A stretch of DNA of 41,076 nucleotides from JACNKV01 sp964422145 (GTDB lineage Bacteria > Fidelibacterota > Marinisomatia > Marinisomatales > JACNKV01): the NCBI GenBank assembly GCA_964422145.1, contig CAYQZV010000019.1, positions 1-41,076 of the forward strand. Reading direction: 5' to 3'. The notes beneath the pieces were generated by a model. The model ran no database searches. It was not told where the DNA came from and was given only the letters and a program-made list of their open reading frames with translations. Below are positions 1 through 6,716 of this stretch, piece after piece. Within the stretch, counting starts at the first letter, position 1. Each line of letters begins with the position of its first letter. Made by a program: the position numbers and the translations under genes.

Positions 1-1
1 A

Positions 2-64
2 GAAAACTGTGACTACTTGAACCATTTTACAGAACTTTTTGGACTTGACCGAATTTCCGCTTAA
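2..64 (+). CDS. possible 3' end of an upstream gene
   Basis: Frame 2 is open from the window edge to a TAA at 62-64 and reads as about 20 residues ending in FGLDRISA. The other two forward frames close early. It could be the tail of a gene that starts outside the window, or chance. If real, it ends 10 bases before the leader peptide start, so the promoter of the aromatic operon would lie inside or before it. I found no convincing -35/-10 pair between 1 and 74. Family not recognisable. Confidence 0.25.
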   Translation, partial: ENCDYLNHFTELFGLDRISA

Positions 65-74
65 CTTTGCCGCA

Positions 75-134
75 ATGAAGATATTCTTTTATTACTTTAA
101 ATATGCAATCGAAGGGTTGAAAAACTGCCCCTAG
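75..134 (+). CDS. Phe/Tyr leader peptide of the aromatic amino acid operon
   Basis: This 19-codon ORF reads MKIFFYYFKYAIEGLKNCP and stops at TAG 132-134. Six of the seven codons at 84-104 are Phe or Tyr (F F Y Y F K Y), a composition expected of an attenuation sensor and unlikely by chance in front of pheA-tyrA. The Shine-Dalgarno sequence is weak or absent; an in-frame TTG at 45 would add ten N-terminal residues. The run of control codons ends 9 nt before the antiterminator strand that starts at 114. A ribosome paused on them leaves that strand free, whereas one reaching the stop codon covers it. This is the layout of the enterobacterial pheA and trp leaders. Expression is inferred, not shown. 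Confidence 0.85.
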   Translation: MKIFFYYFKYAIEGLKNCP

Positions 135-188
135 GGCTCTGTGTATTTAGGTAAGTTTTTTCAACCCCGGTCACGATCGGGGTTTTTT
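114..188 (+). promoter_or_regulatory. transcription attenuator: antiterminator and terminator alternatives
   Basis: Two mutually exclusive helices are visible. Antiterminator: 114-126 (GGGTTGAAAAACT) pairs with 154-167 (AGTTTTTTCAACCC), complementary along the whole length with one bulged T at 156. Terminator: 163-171 pairs with 176-184. Both helices need the AACCC at 163-167, so only one can form. The 5' arm of the antiterminator lies within the last codons of the leader peptide. A small GCCC-CTA-GGGC hairpin (127-137) sits in between. I see no T-box consensus or riboswitch core. The likely outcome is readthrough into pheA when charged tRNA-Phe or tRNA-Tyr is scarce. Confidence 0.85.
163..188 (+). 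terminator. intrinsic terminator of the aromatic leader
   Basis: The stem is AACCCCGGT (163-171) against ATCGGGGTT (176-184), nine pairs including one G-U, with a four-base CACG loop and a run of six T (183-188). It ends only six bases before the pheA ribosome-binding site. It therefore works as a conditional terminator in front of the operon and does not mark the end of a gene. Confidence 0.9.
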
Positions 189-206
189 ATTACAGAAAGG
201 AAACGA

Positions 207-779
207 ATGGAAAAAATAGGAATTATGGGCGGAAAAGGAAGTTTTTCAGAACAAGCTGCGTTACAGTTTGCTGAAAATCATGGTTTTGAAAATTATAAGA
301 TGGAGTATTTGGTGTCATCACATGCTGTGCTTCATGCTGTGGAAGAGGAAACCGTAGATTATGGAATTTTTGCGATGGAAAATGCACAGGGAGGCGTCGT
401 AATTGAAAGTGTAGAAGCGTTGGCAGAGCATCGATGCTCTATTATCGAAATGTTTCATATTACGGTGGTTCAAAACCTGCTCGGCCTAAAAGGCAGTCAT
501 ATTGGTGATATCACAGAAATTCATTCTCATCAACAGGCACTTCGTCAATGTCGAAATTTCCTCGCGGATCATTTTTGGTCTAGAACTCTCATTGAGGAAG
601 ACGATACAGCCGAAGCGGCCCGTCGGTTAGCCGAGGGAAAACTACCGGCCACGGCTGCGGTCATTGCGAATAAATCCTGTGCAGATCTATATGGATTAAC
701 CATCTTACAAGAGAGCATCCATGATCTGAAACATAACTTGACTTTATTCGTTGGTGTAAAAAAACTGGAGATATCATGA
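207..779 (+). CDS. pheA: prephenate dehydratase, catalytic domain only, divergent
   Basis: Likely converts prephenate to phenylpyruvate in Phe synthesis. At 190 residues it is a bare PDT domain, with no chorismate mutase domain in front and no ACT regulatory domain behind, so feedback control by Phe binding is not expected. Visible motifs: GKGSFSEQAA (9-18), YGIFAMENAQGGVV (52-65, the IENS loop), SHQQAL (107-112), DDTAEAA (132-138), AVIANKSCADLYGL (151-164) and HNLTLF (176-181). Family members carry N-x-T-R-F in the last motif; here Arg is Leu180. The ENS loop reads ENA. A start at GTG 141 is rejected because the ORF would run through the terminator; ATG 207 has AGAAAGGA in front. First gene of the operon, and it overlaps tyrA by 4 bases. 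A related PDT-fold enzyme such as a prephenate decarboxylase is an alternative. Confidence 0.8.
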   Translation: MEKIGIMGGKGSFSEQAALQFAENHGFENYKMEYLVSSHAVLHAVEEETVDYGIFAMENAQGGVVIESVEALAEHRCSIIEMFHITVVQNLLGLKGSHIGDITEIHSHQQALRQCRNFLADHFWSRTLIEEDDTAEAARRLAEGKLPATAAVIANKSCADLYGLTILQESIHDLKHNLTLFVGVKKLEIS

Positions 780-1498
780 ACAGCATCGGTTTAGTGGGCT
801 TCGGGCGATTTGGTAAAGTATTAGCCAATATTCTGCAAAAAGGATTTTCCATAAACGCATATGACCCCAATCAGCAACTGGAATTTCCCGGAGTTGAATT
901 TACATCCTTAGAAGATGTGCTGACGGAACAAGTTGTTTTCATTGCCGTTCCGATTAATCAATTTGAATCCGTTATCAAAGAGATCAGTCCTTTGGTAACC
1001 GCAAATACAACGATTATTGATGTATGTTCGGTAAAAATTCATCCTGTAAATGTGATGCTGGAACATTTGCCGGAATCCGTTGGAATTATTGCCACGCACC
1101 CCATGTTTGGTCCGGATTCGTTCTTTTTAAATCGTCATTTGAAAATGATGATGAATAATACCCGCGATACCCAAAATCAATTTAAATTCTGGAAGCGGTT
1201 CTTCTACGATCAGGGGATCAAAACGATTGAAATGTCTCCTGAGAAACACGATCGAATGGCAGCAAATACACAAGGTGTGACACATTTTTTAGGGAGAATG
1301 CTGAAAGAATTCGGGATTCGAAAAACATCAATCGACACGCAAGGATTCAAGGATTTGATCGATCTCGTTGATCAAACTTGTCATGATTCGTGGGAACTGT
1401 ATTTTGATCTGCAGCGGTATAATCCGTACACGGATGATATGATCAAGAATCTTACCGATGCAGTCAATACTTTGAACACAAAACTACAACAGAGTTAA
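776..1498 (+). CDS. tyrA: prephenate/arogenate dehydrogenase
   Basis: Oxidative decarboxylation of prephenate (to 4-hydroxyphenylpyruvate) or arogenate (to Tyr). Its 240 residues hold an N-terminal Rossmann domain with GLVGFGRFG (5-13), then THPMFGPDS with the conserved His, then the helical C-terminal domain with GVTHFLGRML. The C-terminal run DTQGFKDLIDLVDQT...DSWELYFDL...YNPY resembles plant arogenate dehydrogenases (TKGYETLLxLVENT...DSFELYYGLFMYN) more than enterobacterial TyrA. No chorismate mutase or ACT domain. The start ATGA overlaps the pheA stop, suggesting translational coupling. Substrate and cofactor preference cannot be read with certainty. Confidence 0.88.
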   Translation: MNSIGLVGFGRFGKVLANILQKGFSINAYDPNQQLEFPGVEFTSLEDVLTEQVVFIAVPINQFESVIKEISPLVTANTTIIDVCSVKIHPVNVMLEHLPESVGIIATHPMFGPDSFFLNRHLKMMMNNTRDTQNQFKFWKRFFYDQGIKTIEMSPEKHDRMAANTQGVTHFLGRMLKEFGIRKTSIDTQGFKDLIDLVDQTCHDSWELYFDLQRYNPYTDDMIKNLTDAVNTLNTKLQQS

Positions 1499-1499
1499 T

Positions 1500-2861
1500 A
1501 TGAAATCATGGGAGAAAAATAGCTGGAAGGATTTTACGGTAAAACATGGTCCGGATTATCAGGATGTCGCCGCATTAGACCATGTCGTAAAAACATTAAA
1601 AGGATTTCCCCCGCTTGTTTTTGCCGGTGAAGTACGATCGTTAATGAATAAACTGTCCGATGTTGCCGAAGGAAATGGATTCCTTTTGCAAGGAGGAGAT
1701 TGTGCGGAAAGTTTTGTAGAATTTAACGCAGATTCAATTCGGGATACATTTCGGGTCATTTTGCAAATGGCTGCTATTTTAACCTATGGTGCAAAACTTC
1801 CGATTATCCGAATGGGAAGAATCGCAGGACAATTTGCAAAACCTCGTTCACAACAGACAGAGACTCAAGATGGACTAACCCTCCCCAGTTATATGGGAGA
1901 CATCATTAATGATATTGGATTCCATTCTGAAAAGAGACAGCCCGATCCGTACAAAATGCTCAAAGCGTACTCGCAAGCGGCTTCTACATTGAATTTATTA
2001 AGAGCATTTGCTGAAGGCGGATTCGCGGATCTGAAACATGTTCAATCCTGGAATATGGGCTTTGTAAAAAGTGACCTGCAGGGAGACCGATATCGGCATC
2101 TGGCGAATCAAATCCAAGAAAACCTGCATTTTATGGAAGCGCTTGGGATTAATTCTCAAAACACTACCCGGCTGAGAAAAGTTGATTTTTATACAAGTCA
2201 TGAAGCGCTGCTCCTTCCTTATGAAACCGCTTTGACACGTCAAGATTCGATGACCGGATTGACGTATAATACTTCGGCGCACTTTATATGGATTGGAGAT
2301 AGAACCCGCTTTGAAGACAGTGCACATGTGGAATTTTGCAGGGGCATTGAAAATCCTATTGGTGTCAAATGCGGTCCCTCAACAGATTTGGATGAGTTGA
2401 TTCGTATCTTAGATATTCTAAATCCGAGAGATACTTCCGGAAAGATAACGCTGATCACTCGGTTTGGGCATGAAAAGATCGGTGATGTTCTTCCAAAAAT
2501 GATTCAGCGGATTGAGTCAGAAGGGCGTACAGTTATTTGGTCTTGTGACCCGATGCATGGGAATACGATCAAAAGCAGTGAAGAATTAAAAACCCGTCCG
2601 TTCAATCATATTTTGTCTGAAGTAAAACATAATTTTAGAATTCATCATGCAGAAGGAACTCATGCCGGGGGAATCCATCTAGAGATGACCGGCCAAAATG
2701 TAACCGAGTGTACCGGCGGAATTGCAGATATATCCGATGAAGATCTGACAAACCGATATCGTACGCATTGCGACCCAAGATTAAACGCAAGTCAAGCGAT
2801 TGAGTTAGCATTTTTGATCTCAGAAGAATTAAGTGAAACTGGAAATGGCGATACGTGGTAA
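1500..2861 (+). CDS. aroG: 3-deoxy-D-arabino-heptulosonate 7-phosphate synthase, class II (plant type)
   Basis: First step of the shikimate pathway: PEP plus erythrose 4-phosphate gives DAHP. 453 residues. Class II signatures are clear: FLLQGGDCAESF (metal-binding Cys68), RAFAEGGFADL, FYTSHEALLLPYE, HFIWIGDRTR, PIGVKCGPS, RFGHEKIGDVLP, WSCDPMHGNT (metal His), GGIHLEMTGQNVTEC (metal Glu) and DPRLN (metal Asp). It has none of the class I signatures. It starts one base after the tyrA stop. Class II enzymes can form complexes with a separate chorismate mutase; none is encoded here. With no visible regulatory domain in PheA or TyrA, control of flux probably rests on this enzyme and on the leader attenuator. 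The aroG/aroF symbol is a convention. Confidence 0.96.
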   Translation: MKSWEKNSWKDFTVKHGPDYQDVAALDHVVKTLKGFPPLVFAGEVRSLMNKLSDVAEGNGFLLQGGDCAESFVEFNADSIRDTFRVILQMAAILTYGAKLPIIRMGRIAGQFAKPRSQQTETQDGLTLPSYMGDIINDIGFHSEKRQPDPYKMLKAYSQAASTLNLLRAFAEGGFADLKHVQSWNMGFVKSDLQGDRYRHLANQIQENLHFMEALGINSQNTTRLRKVDFYTSHEALLLPYETALTRQDSMTGLTYNTSAHFIWIGDRTRFEDSAHVEFCRGIENPIGVKCGPSTDLDELIRILDILNPRDTSGKITLITRFGHEKIGDVLPKMIQRIESEGRTVIWSCDPMHGNTIKSSEELKTRPFNHILSEVKHNFRIHHAEGTHAGGIHLEMTGQNVTECTGGIADISDEDLTNRYRTHCDPRLNASQAIELAFLISEELSETGNGDTW

Positions 2862-4101
2862 ACTGACATTCCCCGGAGATAAGTCCATTTCACACCGGGC
2901 ATTGATGCTGGCCTCTCTGGCAAATGGAATAAGCCGGATCAAGAATCTCTCCACGGGAAAAGATGTTCAATCTACTCGAGAATGCTTGTCTTTATGCGGG
3001 ATTGATTTTCAAGATCAAGGTTCAACGCTTTTGGTGCACGGGAAGTCATTAGAAACTCCTCTCACGGATTTAAATTGCGGAAATTCCGGAACGACTGCGC
3101 GATTGTTCATCGGTTTATTGGCAGGGCAGGGAATCCCGGCAAAATTGGTGGGTGATTCATCTCTGTCACAGCGGCCGATGAAACGAGTAATTGACCCTTT
3201 AACAGAAATGGGAGCAAAAATAATACGTGATCAGGATCGGCTTCCGATCACATTATCATCGGCAAAACTACATGGGATTCACTATACACCATCCATCGCC
3301 AGCGCGCAGGTAAAATCTGCCGTGTTACTTGCAGGGTTAGGAGCGAGAGAAAAAACAACCTTCTCTGAGCCCGTTAAAACCCGTGACCACACAGAGAAAA
3401 TGCTCTCTGAAATGCTTGCAGATATTCACATCAGCGGGAACCAAATTTCGGTCTCACCCCTTCAAAATAAACTTTCACCTTTTGAAATGTCCGTACCGGG
3501 AGATCCTTCGACGGCTGCTTTTTTCGCAGCTGCCGCAGCGATGAGCCCCGGATCAGAAATCACATTGGAGAGTATTTCTGTCAATCCAACTCGTATTGGA
3601 TTTTTCAATGCCTTAAAACAAATGGGCGGTGATGTAGAAATTTTCAATGAACGGTTGGAAAATGGAGAGCCATGTGGAGATATTCGAGTCAAATATCAAA
3701 AATTGAAGGGTATTACCGTTACAAATGAAATAATCCCCGGGATCATTGATGAACTCCCGATCCTGGCTGTATTAGCTACCCAAGCGAATGGTGTTTCTGA
3801 AGTGAGCGGAGCCGAAGAGCTGAGAGTAAAAGAATGCGATCGAATCCATGCTGTATGTTCAAATTTAAAAGCGATGGGTGCAGATATTACAGAACGGCAA
3901 GACGGGTTTAGGATTTGCGGACCGACAAAATTGCACGGAGCAGCAATAAACACATTTACGGATCACAGAATCGCAATGGCCTTTACCATCGCAGGACTCG
4001 TTACCGCTGATGACGTAACTTTAGATGATAAATCCTGTGTCGAAATATCCTACCCTCAATTTTTTACCGTGTTAGAAAGTGTATTGGTATCAAATGATTG
4101 A
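2833..4101 (+). CDS. aroA: EPSP synthase (3-phosphoshikimate 1-carboxyvinyltransferase), class II type
   Basis: Transfers the enolpyruvyl group of PEP to shikimate 3-phosphate. 422 residues from GTG 2833, which has AGAAG six bases upstream; ATG 2845 is an alternative. Motifs: GDKS (15-18), NSGTTAR (84-90), SQRPMKR (112-118), SAQVK (157-161), RDHTE (184-188), NPTR (251-254), KECDRI and DHRIAMAF near the end. GDKx, SAQxK, RxHxE and NxTR together are the set that defines class II (glyphosate-insensitive) EPSP synthases. The start lies inside the end of the DAHP synthase gene (29-base overlap), so translation is probably coupled. Confidence 0.95.
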   Translation: MKLEMAIRGKLTFPGDKSISHRALMLASLANGISRIKNLSTGKDVQSTRECLSLCGIDFQDQGSTLLVHGKSLETPLTDLNCGNSGTTARLFIGLLAGQGIPAKLVGDSSLSQRPMKRVIDPLTEMGAKIIRDQDRLPITLSSAKLHGIHYTPSIASAQVKSAVLLAGLGAREKTTFSEPVKTRDHTEKMLSEMLADIHISGNQISVSPLQNKLSPFEMSVPGDPSTAAFFAAAAAMSPGSEITLESISVNPTRIGFFNALKQMGGDVEIFNERLENGEPCGDIRVKYQKLKGITVTNEIIPGIIDELPILAVLATQANGVSEVSGAEELRVKECDRIHAVCSNLKAMGADITERQDGFRICGPTKLHGAAINTFTDHRIAMAFTIAGLVTADDVTLDDKSCVEISYPQFFTVLESVLVSND

Positions 4102-4168
4102 CAGTTCACTCAAAACCAATGCGATCAATATATCATCTATAAAAGACGTATATGGGCAGCTGAAATGA
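4094..4168 (+). other. 24-codon micro-ORF bridging aroA and aroE
   Basis: An ATG at 4094 overlaps the last bases of aroA (stop 4099-4101). The frame stays open for 24 codons and ends in TGA 4166-4168, forming an ATGA overlap with the aroE start at 4165. It begins MIDSSLKTN and ends YGQLK; no family is recognisable. It fills exactly the only sizeable gap (63 bases) within the overlapping part of this operon, and aroE has no good ribosome-binding site of its own. It could carry ribosomes from aroA to aroE. Chance is a real alternative for an ORF this short. Confidence 0.35.
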
Positions 4169-5013
4169 AACGGTTCGCAGTGATCGGCAACCCGGTAGAA
4201 CAAAGTTTAAGTCCTAAAATGTTCAAGAAGATATTCAGGGATTTAAACTTGGATGCTGAGTTTTGCAAGAAATTGCTGCAGTCTGAGGACCTCGAACATT
4301 TTTCGTCAGAAATGAGAAATGGAAACGTGGATGGTGTAAGTGTGACCACTCCATTTAAACAGAAAATGATACCTTTCCTTGATAGATTGGATCCTCATGC
4401 GCTATCAATCGGTGCGGTAAATTGTATCCGTCGAGATGGAACAGAATTGATTGGCCATAATACAGATTGGATCGGATTTACCCGTTCATTGTCGGGACTA
4501 GCTATTGACATTTGTAAAAGAGATTTTATCATTTTGGGAGCGGGAGGAGCGGCAAGAGCAATCGCTTATGGTTTGGCAATGGAAAAAGCCGCAAGTATTA
4601 CGATGATCAATCGAACTGTTGAAAATGCAATATCGCTGAAAAAGGATTTGTCCAAATTATTCCCCACGCAGGATATCCAAACAAGTTCATGGGATCAAAT
4701 TGGTAACGAAACGTTGAAGACAGCTGTAATTGTAAATACAACAACGGTCGGAATGACTACTGGAGATTCGCAGGTCATCATGCCCAAACAATATATTTTA
4801 TCCGGACAGGTCGCTGTAGATATCGTATACGCCCCGGTATGGACACAATTCCGTAAATTACATCATGAAATCAGCGGGAAATCGATGTCCGGGTTATCCA
4901 TGTTAATTCATCAAGGATTGGCATCCCTGGATATTTGGTTTGACAAACCTTTGACTGAACAAATCCATTCAGACGATTTATACAATTATCTTGAGTTAAA
5001 AAATAATGAATAA
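4165..5013 (+). CDS. aroE: shikimate dehydrogenase
   Basis: NADPH-dependent reduction of 3-dehydroshikimate to shikimate. 282 residues. Motifs: FAVIGNPVEQSLSP (4-17, shikimate-binding S-L-S), VSVTTPFKQK with the catalytic Lys, IGAVNCI, GHNTDWIGF with the catalytic Asp, the Rossmann loop LGAGGAARAIA, the NRT cofactor motif, VNTTTVGM, and a C-terminal GLSMLIHQG. All expected active-site positions are present. It overlaps aroC by 8 bases. The start region lacks a strong Shine-Dalgarno sequence, and the micro-ORF ends on its ATG. Confidence 0.95.
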   Translation: MKRFAVIGNPVEQSLSPKMFKKIFRDLNLDAEFCKKLLQSEDLEHFSSEMRNGNVDGVSVTTPFKQKMIPFLDRLDPHALSIGAVNCIRRDGTELIGHNTDWIGFTRSLSGLAIDICKRDFIILGAGGAARAIAYGLAMEKAASITMINRTVENAISLKKDLSKLFPTQDIQTSSWDQIGNETLKTAVIVNTTTVGMTTGDSQVIMPKQYILSGQVAVDIVYAPVWTQFRKLHHEISGKSMSGLSMLIHQGLASLDIWFDKPLTEQIHSDDLYNYLELKNNE

Positions 5014-6151
5014 ATTACGCTTTCTTACTGCAGGAGAATCACACGGCAAAGGACTTTTAGGTATTTTGGAAGGCTTTCCGGCCGGGGTAGAGATTTCAGA
5101 AGAGGGGATTGCAAAGGATCTTTCTCGCCGTCAAATGGGATTTGGCCGCGGCGGACGTATGAAAATCGAACAAGACCGAGCTGAGATCATTTCCGGGGTT
5201 CGATTCGGAAAAACATTAGGGTCGCCGATTGGTTTACTCATCCCGAATAAAGACTGGAAAAACTGGGAAGAACGGATGTCGGTTGAATCCACAGAAAATC
5301 CGGGGAAATCGGTAACCGTTCCGAGACCGGGGCATGCTGATTTAGCCGGTGCACTCAAATACGGATTTTCAGATATCCGAAATGTGCTGGAAAGATCATC
5401 CGCACGTGAAACTGCCATGCGTGTTGCGCTGGGTGCAGTTTGCCGAAAACTGCTAAAAGAAGTCGGGATCACCGTTGGCAGCCGTGTGATCCAAATCCAT
5501 ACTGCAGTAGATGAAACACCGTTGCCTGAAAACGTTGATCTTGAGGAAATGAGCCGTAAAGCCGATGAATCTCCGGTACGTTGTATCAATTCTGAAGCCG
5601 GTTCCAAAATGATCGAATCCATCCAATATGCCAAGGATAATGGGGATTCCGTCGGTGGTGTTTTTGAAGTCATTGCATCCGGGGTCCCGACCGGATTAGG
5701 ATCATACGTTCATTGGGACAGAAAACTGAACACGAAATTAACCGAAGCCGTCATGTCCATCAATGCCATAAAAGGCGTAGAAATTGGATTGGGATTTGGT
5801 TATGCATCCAAGTTCGGGAGTGAGGTTCATGATGAGATCGGCTATAAAGATGGAAAGTATATTCGGTACTCAAATCATTCCGGCGGGATCGAAGGAGGGA
5901 TTAGTCACGGAGAACCCATCGTGGTTCGCGCGGTGATGAAACCGATCCCGACCTTGACGAAACCGCTGCACTCTGTGGATATGCTGACGAAAGAACCTGT
6001 AAAAGCCCATAAAGAACGAACGGATTCCTGCGCAGTACCCGCGGCTTCGATCGTTGGAGAAGCCATGGTTTGTATCGTTTTGACAGATGCTTTATTGGAT
6101 GTAACAGGCGGAGATACGATAGAACAGATTGTCGGATATTTTAACAAATAA
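5006..6151 (+). CDS. aroC: chorismate synthase
   Basis: Last common step: EPSP to chorismate, needing reduced FMN. 381 residues, a normal length for the shorter bacterial form. Motifs: TAGESHGKGL (8-17), RRQMGFGRGGRMKIEQD, SGVRFGKTLGSPIG, RPGHADLAG, RNVLERSSARETA, DSVGGVFEV, GISHGEPIVVR and the C-terminal RTDSCAVPAASIVGEAM region. All conserved blocks are intact. It begins inside the end of aroE. Confidence 0.97.
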   Translation: MNKLRFLTAGESHGKGLLGILEGFPAGVEISEEGIAKDLSRRQMGFGRGGRMKIEQDRAEIISGVRFGKTLGSPIGLLIPNKDWKNWEERMSVESTENPGKSVTVPRPGHADLAGALKYGFSDIRNVLERSSARETAMRVALGAVCRKLLKEVGITVGSRVIQIHTAVDETPLPENVDLEEMSRKADESPVRCINSEAGSKMIESIQYAKDNGDSVGGVFEVIASGVPTGLGSYVHWDRKLNTKLTEAVMSINAIKGVEIGLGFGYASKFGSEVHDEIGYKDGKYIRYSNHSGGIEGGISHGEPIVVRAVMKPIPTLTKPLHSVDMLTKEPVKAHKERTDSCAVPAASIVGEAMVCIVLTDALLDVTGGDTIEQIVGYFNK

Positions 6152-6164
6152 TCTCCCTTAGGAT

Positions 6165-6716
6165 TTGGAAACTAACCTGCAGAATAAACAGAATAGTCCT
6201 GTATACCTCATCGGTATGATGGGGAGTTGGAAAACAACCGTTGGAAAACTCTTAGCGGAAGATTTGGATATATCCTTTGTGGATATCGATGATAATATCA
6301 CAGAGGAAGAAGAGAAAAGTATCCGGGATATCTTTACGCAAAACGGGAAAGATCATTTCCGAACATTAGAAACAAAAATGCTGAAGCAAATCTCTACATT
6401 GAAGAATGCGATCGTTTCAACCGGGGGCGGTATTGTCTTGAGTAAAACCAATAGGAAGATTCTATCCCAAACGGGTTTGGTCATCTTGTTAGATGCGAAT
6501 CCTGAGAACATTGTTCAACGGATCAATAATGTTTATAAACGTCCCGTATTGCGAGATGACATACCCTTGCTCAAGCAAATTGAATCTATTTGGTCTGAGC
6601 GGAAAACTTTGTACAAAGATACAGCAAATATTATTGTGGATACGAACGATATTACTCCGAAACAAGTTGTCCAAGAAATAAAGAAAATACTCGAAGAAAA
6701 TTATGCACACCGTTAA
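6165..6716 (+). CDS. aroK: shikimate kinase with a Gly-to-Trp change in the P-loop
   Basis: Phosphorylates shikimate with ATP. From the TTG start the protein is 183 residues. An in-frame stop at 6159 and the need to keep YLIGMMG leave TTG 6165 as the only usual start. The Walker A reads GMMGSWKTT (17-25); the invariant Gly before the Lys is Trp22 (codon TGG, one base from GGG). Everything else fits an active kinase: FVDID (38-42), FR at 65-66, STGGG (85-89), the lid KRPVLR (125-130) and ERKTLYKDTA. Its end overlaps aroB by 14 bases. The family call is secure; activity is in doubt unless TGG is a sequencing error. Confidence 0.9.
   Translation: METNLQNKQNSPVYLIGMMGSWKTTVGKLLAEDLDISFVDIDDNITEEEEKSIRDIFTQNGKDHFRTLETKMLKQISTLKNAIVSTGGGIVLSKTNRKILSQTGLVILLDANPENIVQRINNVYKRPVLRDDIPLLKQIESIWSERKTLYKDTANIIVDTNDITPKQVVQEIKKILEENYAHR

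Noticed and set aside
141..206. GTG start at 141 extending PheA by 22 residues
   Set aside because: The extension would be translated through the terminator and antiterminator, begins MYLGKFFQPR with no family similarity, and has no ribosome-binding site. ATG 207 has AGAAAGGA in front and opens directly on the conserved domain.
1..206. T-box or aptamer-type riboswitch in the aromatic leader
   Set aside because: No T-box sequence (AGGGTGGNACCGCG) or known riboswitch core is visible. The leader peptide and paired helices explain the region.
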